Made by a program: the position numbers and the translations under genes. Of a DNA stretch of 64,000 nt, positions 24,944 to 33,927 are shown piece after piece. This stretch comes from Streptomyces luteolifulvus. GTDB taxonomy: Bacteria; Actinomycetota; Actinomycetes; Streptomycetales; Streptomycetaceae. A model generated the notes under the pieces. It saw only the letters and a list, made by a program, of their open reading frames with translations. It made no database searches and had not been told where the DNA came from. Numbering within the stretch: the first letter of the stretch is position 1; each line of letters starts with the position of its first letter. Location: assembly GCF_008806595.1 (NCBI RefSeq), contig NZ_VZRB01000012.1, positions 172,159 through 236,158 of the forward strand. The letters run 5' to 3'.

Positions 24944-26407
24944 ATGAGCCCATCGGAGACCAATTCTGCATCTGACCGGCAGCCGGGGCCGGACGGGCCC
25001 GACGCGTCCATGGCCTGGGAGCTTCTCCTGCCTGCCGCCTCGGCACCGGCACGCGCGCGTGGCCGCTCGCTCCAGGCGGCGCTGCGGGACGCGGTCCGCT
25101 CCGGGAGGCTCGCCCCGGACACCCGGCTGCCGTCCAGCCGGGACCTGTCGGCCGACCTCGGCGTGTCGCGCGGGCTGATCACGGAGGCGTACGAGCAGCT
25201 GACGGCCGAGGGGTATCTGCGCAGCGGCCGGGGATCCGGGACCTGGGTGGGCGGCGCCGCACGCGCCGCCCGTCCTCGCGCGCGAGACCTCGCGCCGCGC
25301 TCCCCGGGGACCCGGGCGGATTTCGTGGCCGGGACGCCGGACCTGTCGCTGTTCCCCCGCTCCGCCTGGGCCACTGCCCAGCGCGGGGTGCTGACGGAAC
25401 TCCCGCACCACGATCTCGGCTACCCCGATCCGCGCGGCCTGCCTCAGCTGCGTACCGCCCTGGCCGGACTGCTCGCGCGCCGCCGTGGCGTGGTCGCGGA
25501 CCCCGAACGGATCGTGGTCGTCTCCGGCGTGGCGCAGGCAACGGCACTGCTCGGATCGGTGCTCCACGCGCGCGGGATGCGCACCGTCGGCGTCGAGGAC
25601 CCGGGCAGCCCCCACCACGACGCCCTCTACGCCTCGGCGGGCGTCACCACGGTGCCCCTGCCGCTGGACGACGAGGGACTCGCGCTCGGCCCGCTGCGGA
25701 GGTCGGGGGCGCGGGCCGTCATGACGACGCCCGCCCACCAGTTCCCCACCGGCATCGCGTACTCGGCGCGCCGCCGCACCGAACTGCTCGACTGGGCCCG
25801 GTCCGTGGACGGATTCGTCATGGAGGACGACTACGACGGCGACTTCCGCTACGACCGCGCCCCCGTGGGCGCACTCCAGGGACTCGACCCGGAGCATGTG
25901 GCCTACGCAGGATCGGTCAGCAAGTCCCTGGCCCCCGGGCTTCGGCTCGGCTGGCTGCTGGTGCCCGAGGCGCTGGCCGACGAGGTCGTCGAAAGCAAAC
26001 GGACGATGGACCTGGGCCATCCCACGCTCGACCAGGCGCTGTTCGCCCGCTTCGTCGAGCGCGGCGACTACGACCGTCAGCTGCGCCGCTGCCAGCGGGC
26101 CTACCGAGAACGCCGCGACACCCTGGTCGCCGCGCTGGAGCAGCATTTCCCCGGCTCGGAGGTGTCCGGGATCGCCGCGGGTCTGCACGTCATCGCCGAA
26201 CTGCCGCGACAGTACGGCCCCCAGCAACGGTTTCTCGAGCGCGTGGCGGCGGCCGGTGTGGCCGTACGTCCGCTGACGGACTACACACACGCGCGTGTCG
26301 GCGACCAAGGGACAGAAGGCGTACGGCTGGTCCTCGGATATGCGCACCTGGCGCCGACGCGGATCCGTGCGGGCGTACGGCTGATGGCCGCGGCCGTCTC
26401 CGGGTGA
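24944..26407 (+). CDS. MocR-type GntR/aminotransferase regulator
   Basis: A 487-residue fusion: a GntR winged helix (about 30-95; PSSRDLSADLGVSRGLITEAY) joined to a class I aminotransferase-like domain that binds PLP. The lysine lies in YAGSVSKSLAPGLRLGWL. MocR regulators respond to PLP and amino-compound adducts, and several control PLP or amino acid transport. The divergent EamA transporter is the likely target. Confidence 0.92.
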   Translation: MSPSETNSASDRQPGPDGPDASMAWELLLPAASAPARARGRSLQAALRDAVRSGRLAPDTRLPSSRDLSADLGVSRGLITEAYEQLTAEGYLRSGRGSGTWVGGAARAARPRARDLAPRSPGTRADFVAGTPDLSLFPRSAWATAQRGVLTELPHHDLGYPDPRGLPQLRTALAGLLARRRGVVADPERIVVVSGVAQATALLGSVLHARGMRTVGVEDPGSPHHDALYASAGVTTVPLPLDDEGLALGPLRRSGARAVMTTPAHQFPTGIAYSARRRTELLDWARSVDGFVMEDDYDGDFRYDRAPVGALQGLDPEHVAYAGSVSKSLAPGLRLGWLLVPEALADEVVESKRTMDLGHPTLDQALFARFVERGDYDRQLRRCQRAYRERRDTLVAALEQHFPGSEVSGIAAGLHVIAELPRQYGPQQRFLERVAAAGVAVRPLTDYTHARVGDQGTEGVRLVLGYAHLAPTRIRAGVRLMAAAVSG

Positions 26408-26558
26408 CCGTCACCACGCGCAAGGACAGCTTCCGGGTCGCACGCCGGTTCCCTTCATCCCGCGGCCAGTTGTTCACTTCCGGTTTCCGTGTGCGCTGCG
26501 GCGCACCAGTAGGTGTGGCTCAGCACACTGGCCGGATCCCGTCCCTGGAGGCGCAGCC

Positions 26559-28133
26559 ATGTCACTTCGTCCGTTCCCCGGCCGCCGCAGCGTGCTGCGC
26601 GGCTCCCTGGCCGCGTCGGCGGCCCTGACCCTGCCCGCCGCGGCCGGCGCCGCGCCGGCGTTCGCTCTGTCCGGGCGCCCCGAGGCGGGCTGGGGTGTGC
26701 AGACAGGCGACGTCACATGCGACTCCGGGCTGGTGTGGGTGCGGTCCGACCGCCCGGCCCGCATGATCGTCGAGACGTCGGCGACGGAGTCGTTCCGCAA
26801 CCCGCGCAGATGGCACGGCCCGCTGCTCGGCGCGGACACCGACTTCACCGGCACGACCCGGCTGCGCGGACTGCCGGCGGGCGAGCAGATCCACTACCGC
26901 GTGCTGCTGGCCGACCCGGACGACCCGCGCCGTACCGGCGCGCCGGTCTCCGGCACCTTCCGTACGGCCTCCGCCCGGCGGCGTGAGGGCGTGCGCTTCG
27001 TGTGGTCGGGCGACCTGGCCGGGCAGGGCTGGGGCATCAACCCCGACCTCGGCGGCTACCGGATCTACAACGCGATGGCCGCGCTGGACCCGGACTTCTT
27101 CCTCTGCAGCGGCGACAACGTCTACGCCGACGGTCCGCTCCCGGGGTCCGTCGCCCTGCCCGACGGACGTACCTGGCGCAACATCACCACCGAGGAAAAG
27201 TCCAAGGTCGCCGAGACCCTGGCCGAGTTCCGCGGCAACTTCCGCTACAACCTGCTCGACGAGAACCTCAAGCGGTTCAACGCCCAGGTCCCCTCCATCG
27301 TCCAGTGGGACGATCACGAGGTCACCAACAACTGGTTCCCGGGCGAGATCTTCGCCGACGCCCGCTACACAGAGAGGAACATCGACGTCCTGGCCGCCCG
27401 CGCCCGGCAGGCGTTCTCGGAGTACTTCCCGATCTCGACCCTGCGCCGCCCCGACGGCCGGGTGTACCGGGTGGTCCACCACGGGCCGCTGCTCGACGTG
27501 TTCGTCCTGGACATGCGGACCTACCGCAACGCCAACTCGCCGGACAACCAGACGACCGACCCGCAGGGCATCCTGGGCCGCGAACAACTGGAGTGGCTGA
27601 AGCGCGAACTGGGCCGCTCCCGGGCGGTGTGGAAGGTGATCGCCTCGGACATGCCGCTCGGCCTGGTGGTGCCGGACGGCACGGACGGCAAGCCGAACAT
27701 CGAGGGCGTCGCACAGGGCGACCCGGGCGCTCCGCTGGGCCGTGAGCTGCAGGTCGCCGAACTGCTGCGGTACATCAAGCACCGGCGGATCACCGGCACT
27801 GTGTGGCTGACCGCCGACGTCCACTACACCTCGGCGCAGCACTACCAGCCGTCGCGGGCGGTCTTCGCCGACTTCGAGCCGTTCTGGGAGTTCGTCTCCG
27901 GCCCGCTCAACGCGGGCGCCTTCCCGGCCAACGCGCTCGACAGCACCTTCGGCCCGGAGCGGGTGTTCGTGAAGGCGCCGGCCACGGCGAACGTCTCGCC
28001 CGCCGGCGGCTATCAGTTCTTCGGCGAGGTCGACATCGACGGCGGCAGCGGCGAACTGACGGTGCGGCTGCGCGAGCAGGACGGCACCGTGCTGTTCACG
28101 CAGGTGCTCCAGCCGGGCCGGGTCGGCCAGTAA
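26559..28133 (+). CDS. phoD: Secreted PhoD-like alkaline phosphatase
   Basis: A 524-residue Ca/Fe-dependent phosphodiesterase/phosphatase. The Tat signal has twin arginines in GRRSVLRGSLAA and cleaves around residue 34. The PhoD N domain follows (WGVQTGDVTCDSGLVWVRSD), then the metallophosphatase core with SGDLAGQGWG, CSGDNVYADG, QWDDHEVTNNW and ADVHYTS. It releases phosphate from phosphodiesters outside the cell. In Streptomyces, phoD genes are usually under PhoP, but I did not recognise a clear PHO box in 26408-26558. A GGAGG precedes the ATG. Confidence 0.9.
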   Translation: MSLRPFPGRRSVLRGSLAASAALTLPAAAGAAPAFALSGRPEAGWGVQTGDVTCDSGLVWVRSDRPARMIVETSATESFRNPRRWHGPLLGADTDFTGTTRLRGLPAGEQIHYRVLLADPDDPRRTGAPVSGTFRTASARRREGVRFVWSGDLAGQGWGINPDLGGYRIYNAMAALDPDFFLCSGDNVYADGPLPGSVALPDGRTWRNITTEEKSKVAETLAEFRGNFRYNLLDENLKRFNAQVPSIVQWDDHEVTNNWFPGEIFADARYTERNIDVLAARARQAFSEYFPISTLRRPDGRVYRVVHHGPLLDVFVLDMRTYRNANSPDNQTTDPQGILGREQLEWLKRELGRSRAVWKVIASDMPLGLVVPDGTDGKPNIEGVAQGDPGAPLGRELQVAELLRYIKHRRITGTVWLTADVHYTSAQHYQPSRAVFADFEPFWEFVSGPLNAGAFPANALDSTFGPERVFVKAPATANVSPAGGYQFFGEVDIDGGSGELTVRLREQDGTVLFTQVLQPGRVGQ

Positions 28134-28152
28134 CACCCGTACGCTCACGGCT

Positions 28153-28185
28153 GCCGCGCACCGGTGCCGTCCCCCGGTGCGCGGC
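28153..28185. terminator. Hairpin terminator after phoD
   Basis: A 12-bp perfect inverted repeat (GCCGCGCACCGG at 28153-28164, its complement at 28174-28185) with a nine-base loop lies 20 bases after the phoD stop. Confidence 0.72.
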
Positions 28186-28272
28186 CCCGCGGCTTCGGCG
28201 TCCAAGCCTCCGCCGAGCGGACTGTTTTCGCAGGTCAGGCCGATTGTCAGTGGTCGCCTCTACGGTTTTTCC

Positions 28273-29673
28273 ATGACGCGATCTTTGCAGGCCGTGGCCT
28301 ATTGCCGACCCTCCGTGCTGGAGTCCGCAGCGGGCGGACAGCGCCTGGGGCTCGAGACCTCCCGGGGTGCGACGCCCTGCGGTGTCGAGGACCATCCGCG
28401 CTTTTTCGCGGGCTTCCTGACGTCTCCTCAGGCGTCCGCGGCGGGGCTGCTGGCGGTCGCCGACGTGGCAGCGGCCCGCTACTACCAACGCCAACTGCGT
28501 GCCTCGCTCGACCCGGTGGTGACCGGCAACGGCGACCGACTGCGGTTCGAGTCGTTCTCCGGCTGCGGCGGGGTGTACGCACGCCTCGATGTGCTGGAGC
28601 CAGGCCTCGACGGCGGCGAGGTGGGGCACGGCACCACGAATGTCGACGTCAACAACCCGCTGCGCGAGGCCCTGTCGAGGATCGGCACGGACGACCCGCT
28701 TCATCTCCGGGTCGGGCCCGAGGAGTTGGCGGTCACCACGCTGGACGGCCCGGTCGTGGAGAAGAAGGTGCCGCTCCCGGACCGCTGGCTGCGGGGCTTC
28801 GCCGAGGCCCAGGTGATCGCCGCCGGCTTCGACCTGCGGGCGGAACTGCCCGCCGCCGAGGCCGTGCGGTTCCTGCGCGCCCTGCCCCGCGGCGGAGCAC
28901 GCGGGACGGCAGCCCCGCGGTGGGTGGTCCCCGCGGGCCGTTCGCTGCGGCCGACCACCCGGGCGGTGCCCGGCGCGGTGTGTCTCCCCGGCTCGGAGCG
29001 GCTGACGGCGCTCCAGCGGGTGCTGCGGCACGCGACCGCCCTGCGGGTCTACGGCCCCTCGGTCGGCTCGGCGGCGGCCGCGGCCAGTGCCTGGGAGGTC
29101 GTCCTGCCGGGGATGCGGCTCACCCTGACCCTGTCGCCGGACGCCTCACGCGGATTCTCCGGCGAGGGCGGTGTCCTCGACGCGCTCGCCACCGACGAGG
29201 CCGCCGCGGACGCCGAGCTCGTCTCGGTGCTGCTCGCCTGGGAGCCCCGCATCGACGTCGCGGACCTCGCCGCCGCCTCGGGCCTCACCGCCGAGCGCGT
29301 CCGCGCGGCCCTGATCCGCCTGGGCACCTCGGGCCGTGTCGGGTACGACACCGCGGAGGCGGCCTACTTCCACCGCGAGCTGCCGTACGACGCCGACCGC
29401 GTGGAGCGCCACAACCCACGCCTGCGCTCGGCCCGGGCACTGGTGGCCGCGGGCGCGGTGGCCCTGGACGGCACGGTTGGGACGGTGACGGCCGAGGACG
29501 GGCATGTGCACCGGGTGCGGGACGAGGCGGGGGTGCTCAGCTGCAGCTGTCTGTGGTGGGCGAAGTACCGGGGCGGGCGGGGGCCGTGCAAGCACGCCCT
29601 GGCGGTGCGGATGGTGCGGCGGGGCACCGCAGTGGATCAGGACATGGGACGAGTCGACGGGGGTGCGCGATGA
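28273..29673 (+). CDS. SWIM zinc-finger protein
   Basis: A 466-residue protein whose C terminus carries a SWIM zinc finger (CxC...CxH: SCSCLWWAKYRGGRGPCKH, about residues 420-440). The rest has no familiar domain apart from a possible winged-helix stretch (ASGLTAERVRAALIRLGTSG, about 340-360). SWIM fingers bind DNA or protein partners. It overlaps the next gene by ATGA. The ATG at 28273 is chosen because upstream frame-open sequence overlaps the phoD terminator. Confidence 0.82.
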   Translation: MTRSLQAVAYCRPSVLESAAGGQRLGLETSRGATPCGVEDHPRFFAGFLTSPQASAAGLLAVADVAAARYYQRQLRASLDPVVTGNGDRLRFESFSGCGGVYARLDVLEPGLDGGEVGHGTTNVDVNNPLREALSRIGTDDPLHLRVGPEELAVTTLDGPVVEKKVPLPDRWLRGFAEAQVIAAGFDLRAELPAAEAVRFLRALPRGGARGTAAPRWVVPAGRSLRPTTRAVPGAVCLPGSERLTALQRVLRHATALRVYGPSVGSAAAAASAWEVVLPGMRLTLTLSPDASRGFSGEGGVLDALATDEAAADAELVSVLLAWEPRIDVADLAAASGLTAERVRAALIRLGTSGRVGYDTAEAAYFHRELPYDADRVERHNPRLRSARALVAAGAVALDGTVGTVTAEDGHVHRVRDEAGVLSCSCLWWAKYRGGRGPCKHALAVRMVRRGTAVDQDMGRVDGGAR

Positions 29674-32309
29674 GTGCGCTGGCGGAATGGGTACGGGCGG
29701 GGCGTACGGCCGACGTGGTGGGTCTGCTGGACGGGATGACGGATGCGGAACGGCGGGCGCACGTACCCGAGTTGAAGGCGCTCCGCAAGGAGCTGAGGGC
29801 GGAGCCGTGGAGCGCCGGGTCCCGGCGCGCCTACCCGGCCCTGCATGCGGCCGGTGCGGCGTGCCAGACCGGTGCGGCGGGGGTGGCGGCCTGGCTCGCG
29901 GCCATGGACATGCGCTGGTCGCAGGCGTCACCGGGGCTGGTGATCCATCTCCTCGGCGACCGCGCCCCGGAATGGCTCGCCGATGTGACGCACCGGCTCG
30001 CGGAGCGGCCGGAAAGTGCGAACGTCTCCTACGAGCTGATGGCAGGCCTGGTACGCCTGTCGGGCTGCCCGGTGCCGACGACGGACGCCTACGTCCGGGG
30101 ATGGGTGAGCCACATCGGCAGTACGTGGCAGCGGGGAGACACTGTGCTCGACCGTCTTCGCCGGGATCCGCATCTGTCGGAGCTGGTGGCAGCGCTCTTC
30201 GTGACCGACGACATCGGCAGCCGCCTGGAATGGATGCCCGCCGAGGGGCCGAACAGCTGGACCGAAGCCCTCGCGCGTCTCACCACCGAGGGCATGCTCG
30301 ACCGCGGGGCCACGATCGACGCCTGTGTGGCGCGGCTGCTGCGCGGCGGCGGTTCGAGTGATCTCCGTTTGTTCCTGCGCCTTTTGAAAACTCTCGACCT
30401 CACCCGTGACGAGGAGAGGCAGCGCACGGCCGACTGGCTGGCGCTGGCCTCGGACGCGGTCTCGGTGGTGGCTTCGCACGCCCAGTCCGTGCTGGGCGCG
30501 CTGGCCCTGGACGGCGGGCTTTCCCCGCGTCAACTGGCCGAGATGTCCGGCGCGGTTCTGTTCCGCACCGAGAAGAAGCTCGTACGGGCACAGCTCGTGC
30601 TGCTGGGCAAGGTGCTGACACGGGAGGCTTCCGCCGCCGAGGAGTTGCTGCCCGCTGCCGCGCTGGCCTTCGGACACGGGGACTCGGACGTGCAGGAGCG
30701 GGCGCTCAAGCTCGTCGAGCGACATGCCGGAAAGGTCGGGAGCAGGGACGTCCGGGCGGAACTCGCCACAGCCGTTGAGCAGTTGATCCCGACGCTGCGC
30801 GCCCGTGCGACCCGGACACTGGGCGCGGCCCCGGTGGCCGCGGAGCCGGCGGTCTACGAAGAGGTGCTCCCGCCCGCACCGGAGAGGTGGCGACTGGCGC
30901 CACCGCCCGAGTCGGCTGCCGAACTGGCCGAAGAGGTGGGGGCATGGCTGGCGTCCGGCGGGGACGTTGCCGCGTTCGAGCGCACGCTGGACGGGCTGAT
31001 GCGCCACGCCCACCGGGACCGGGACAGCCTCGTGGAAGCCCTCGGCCCCGTGGTGGGACGTCTGTGGTGGGCCACCGCCGATCCTCAGCACGTCAGATGG
31101 AACGACCACTTCAGCGACCGGCCGCACGGCCTCGACCTCGTCCTCGCGACGCTGCTGGGCCGCATCAGCGTCGATGCCTTGCATGTCGAAGGGCGGCGCG
31201 GGAGGCCGACGTCCGAGTGCGTGCACAGTGCCCTGTCCCGCGCCTTCTACGCCCGGATCCGGGACGTGGCGCACCGGATCCACACCGACCCGCTGCCGTT
31301 CCTGCTCTCCACCCCCACCTGGAACACGGGTCTGCTCGATCCGGACGAGCTGGTGACACGCCTCGACACCTACCGGCAGCTGGGGGCGCGACCCTCGGCG
31401 ACCGACTTCGCGCAGGCGCTGCTGCGGGTCGGACGGCAGGACCGCGGGTCGGCCGCGGCAGCGGCAGAGCGAGCAGCGAAGCTCGGCACCGCGGAGGGAA
31501 CGTGGCTCGCCCGGTGGCTCACCGCCGACGGCCCGGCCCTGCCCCGGGATCGGCGACGGACTTCCGGCGCCCGCATCCTGGTCGAGTTCGGGGAACTCCC
31601 GGAGCTGCAGGAGGACTTCCCCGAGGAGTTCCGGCCACTGGGCCGGCCGGTGAGTGTCTTCAGGGAGCACTGGCACTGCTACCACTGGGACCCTGCCGTT
31701 CGGCAGCATTGGCTGGCCCTGCTCCCCGAGCGCCGGGAACTCGTGGCCGCGCGCATCCTGCGGGACCTGTCGACCGTTGCCGTGGAGGACACCCGAGGCG
31801 AGGCCGCCGTACTGCCCCTGCTCGCCGAAGGCGACGGTGAGGCAGGCGAGGCCGTCCATCTGTGCCTGGCGTACGGGCTCGGGGCGCGGTATCCGGAGGA
31901 CCGGCTCGCCGCGGTGGACGCGCTGCTCGTGCTGGCGGCGCGGGGACAGCTCGACACGGCCCGACTCGGCGCCGGCCTCGGGCAGTTGGTGCGCCGCGGG
32001 GCCGTCAAGCCGCTGCGGCTCGCCGAGTCGGCGCGGACGGCGGCGGCCACGGGGGCGAACGCCACCATCTGGGGGATGCTGCGGCACACCCTGCCCGTCC
32101 TGCTCGCCGATCTGGCCACCGACGGAACTGCCGTGGCCGCCCGTGGACTCGGCGAGCTGATAGGGGTGGTTGCGGAGTGCGCGGAACGGTCCGGGGCACG
32201 GGGAGAGCTGCCCCATCTGGCACAGGCGGCGGCCCGGCGCGGCTCGTCCCGGCTGGTGGCGCAGGCCCGTCGGCTGCAAGGCACACTGACGGTGGAGGTG
32301 GCGGCGTAA
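29670..32309 (+). CDS. DUF6493-like large helical repeat protein
   Basis: An 879-residue, largely alpha-helical protein (MSALAEWVRAGRTADVVGLL at its start) that resembles the DUF6493 family found next to SWIM-domain proteins in Streptomyces. Leucine-rich helix pairs throughout suggest a HEAT-like solenoid, including the span about 230-400 and the C-terminal 250 residues. A short unstructured hinge near 400 (VLPPAPERWRLAPPPESAAE) divides the protein in two. It is coupled by ATGA to the SWIM gene, so they probably act in one complex. The function is unknown. Confidence 0.72.
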   Translation: MSALAEWVRAGRTADVVGLLDGMTDAERRAHVPELKALRKELRAEPWSAGSRRAYPALHAAGAACQTGAAGVAAWLAAMDMRWSQASPGLVIHLLGDRAPEWLADVTHRLAERPESANVSYELMAGLVRLSGCPVPTTDAYVRGWVSHIGSTWQRGDTVLDRLRRDPHLSELVAALFVTDDIGSRLEWMPAEGPNSWTEALARLTTEGMLDRGATIDACVARLLRGGGSSDLRLFLRLLKTLDLTRDEERQRTADWLALASDAVSVVASHAQSVLGALALDGGLSPRQLAEMSGAVLFRTEKKLVRAQLVLLGKVLTREASAAEELLPAAALAFGHGDSDVQERALKLVERHAGKVGSRDVRAELATAVEQLIPTLRARATRTLGAAPVAAEPAVYEEVLPPAPERWRLAPPPESAAELAEEVGAWLASGGDVAAFERTLDGLMRHAHRDRDSLVEALGPVVGRLWWATADPQHVRWNDHFSDRPHGLDLVLATLLGRISVDALHVEGRRGRPTSECVHSALSRAFYARIRDVAHRIHTDPLPFLLSTPTWNTGLLDPDELVTRLDTYRQLGARPSATDFAQALLRVGRQDRGSAAAAAERAAKLGTAEGTWLARWLTADGPALPRDRRRTSGARILVEFGELPELQEDFPEEFRPLGRPVSVFREHWHCYHWDPAVRQHWLALLPERRELVAARILRDLSTVAVEDTRGEAAVLPLLAEGDGEAGEAVHLCLAYGLGARYPEDRLAAVDALLVLAARGQLDTARLGAGLGQLVRRGAVKPLRLAESARTAAATGANATIWGMLRHTLPVLLADLATDGTAVAARGLGELIGVVAECAERSGARGELPHLAQAAARRGSSRLVAQARRLQGTLTVEVAA

Positions 32310-32405
32310 ACCATCGAAATTTCAATAAATGGTGCATAGCAATGCTTTACCGGCCGGTCACAAAGCGTTCGTGATCACGCAACACCGTTCCTTCACAGTG
32401 GTTGT

Positions 32406-33746
32406 ATGACTCGAGAGATATCTGAAGTGACACGTGCGAAGCACGGGCGTCCGGCGCGGCACTGGCGGCAGCAGGTGAGCGAACTCGCCGCAGGCTTCCA
32501 CACATGGTGGTCACGACGCCACGGTCAGGCACCGCCGGTGGGCGATACCGATGCCCGGCCCCTGCCGGCGGGGCAGCAGGCCGGGCCGTCCCAGGGATCG
32601 TCGGCGACTCCCCACGCCGCGGCCGGGGAGCGCATGTTGTGGCGCGTGCGCACGACCGTGCAGGACGAACCGGGGTCGCTGGCCGCACTGTGCACCGCCC
32701 TCGCCGGGCGGCGGGTGGACATCCTGAGCCTGCAGACCCATCCGCTGGCCGACGGCACGGTCGACGAGTTCCTGCTCCGCGCTCCCGCCGAACTCGACGC
32801 CACTGAGCTCACCCGGACGGTGTCGCTGGCCGGCGGTGCCGACGCATGGGTCGAGCGGGCCGACGCCCACGACCTGGTGGACGCCCCGACCCGGGTCCTC
32901 GGTCTCGCCGCGCGCATGGCCCTGGATGCGTCGGAACTGCCGCTGGCGCTCCGGCAGTTGCTGGGCCGGTGCACCATCCGTTCGCTGCCCGCCACGCCGG
33001 TCGGCGGCGGCCGGGCGCCTCAGGCCGTGCCGGTGGAGGGCGTTCTGGAGGACACCGTGATGCGGCTGCGGGCGCCGGAAGGCGGCGTGATCACCGTGGA
33101 GCGGCCGTATCTGCGGTTCACGCCGACGGAGTTCGCCCGGGCGCGGGCGCTGGTGGAGCTGGACACCCGGCTGGGTCCGCGCGTTCCGCACAGCCAGGAT
33201 GTGCTGACGCTGCCCGAGGGCAACGCGATCACGGTGCGCCGGGCGGACACCGGCGACCACGAGGCCGCGAAGGCGATGCACGACCGGTGCTCGTCGCGGA
33301 CGCTGTCCATGCGCTACCACGGACCGGTCGGCGACGCCGACCGCTATCTGAACCACCTGCTCAGCCCGCGCTTCGGCCGGACGCTCGCCGTGCACACCAC
33401 CTCCGGCCGCGTCGTCGGGCTCGGTCATCTGCTGTGGGACGGGGACGAGACGGAGGTCGCGCTGCTCGTCGAGGACGACTGGCAGCAGCGGGGCATCGGC
33501 ACCGAACTCCTCGGGCGTCTGGTGGCGATGGCGGTGGAAGCCGGCTGCGAGAGCGTCTATGCCGTGACGCAGGCGTCGAACACCGGCATGGTCGCCGCCA
33601 TGCGCGGCCTGGGCCTGCCCCTCGATTACCAGATCGAGGAGGGCACCCTGGTCATCACCGCCCGCCTGGACACGGTCCCGGTCGCGTCGACGCGGTCGCA
33701 CGAGGTGCCGCAGGAGCGGTCCGGCGAGCGGATCGCTCGGGACTAG
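32406..33746 (+). CDS. ACT-domain GNAT acetyltransferase
   Basis: A 446-residue two-domain protein. Residues about 77-145 form an ACT domain (VRTTVQDEPGSLAALCTALA, then VDILSLQTHPL) and residues about 265-420 a GNAT domain with the acetyl-CoA loop VEDDWQQRGIGTELLGRLV. ACT domains bind amino acids, so this is likely an amino-acid-regulated protein acetyltransferase. Such ACT-GNAT enzymes in actinomycetes acetylate lysines in metabolic enzymes. The first 75 residues are polar and probably disordered. The gap 32310-32405 is AT-rich for this genome and likely holds the promoter. Confidence 0.87.
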   Translation: MTREISEVTRAKHGRPARHWRQQVSELAAGFHTWWSRRHGQAPPVGDTDARPLPAGQQAGPSQGSSATPHAAAGERMLWRVRTTVQDEPGSLAALCTALAGRRVDILSLQTHPLADGTVDEFLLRAPAELDATELTRTVSLAGGADAWVERADAHDLVDAPTRVLGLAARMALDASELPLALRQLLGRCTIRSLPATPVGGGRAPQAVPVEGVLEDTVMRLRAPEGGVITVERPYLRFTPTEFARARALVELDTRLGPRVPHSQDVLTLPEGNAITVRRADTGDHEAAKAMHDRCSSRTLSMRYHGPVGDADRYLNHLLSPRFGRTLAVHTTSGRVVGLGHLLWDGDETEVALLVEDDWQQRGIGTELLGRLVAMAVEAGCESVYAVTQASNTGMVAAMRGLGLPLDYQIEEGTLVITARLDTVPVASTRSHEVPQERSGERIARD

Positions 33747-33818
33747 GACCAGTCCGGCGGACAGGTCCTAGTCCCTCCCCCGGACACGGACAACGGCCGA
33801 CTCCGGCACGGCACATGG

Positions 33819-33854
33819 CGAGCGGCCCGGCGGAACTCCCTGCCGGGCCGCTCG
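33819..33854. terminator. Bidirectional hairpin terminator
   Basis: A 13-bp perfect inverted repeat (CGAGCGGCCCGGC at 33819-33831, its complement at 33842-33854) with a ten-base loop lies between convergent genes. Confidence 0.78.
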
Positions 33855-33927
33855 TCGTCCGGTGCCGCCCCCCGTTCGGCACCGGACCTCCGGACACTGC
33901 CCACCGGCTCCCGCGCCCAGCCACCGG

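Noticed and set aside
26408..26558. PHO box ahead of phoD
   Set aside because: The usual tandem direct repeats starting GTTCA were looked for. Only a single GTTCACTTCCGG-like half (about 26474) was found, which is not enough.
28164..29669. N-terminal 500-residue extension of the DUF6493 protein
   Set aside because: This stretch is the SWIM gene read out of frame. The ATGA overlap at 29670 marks the real start.
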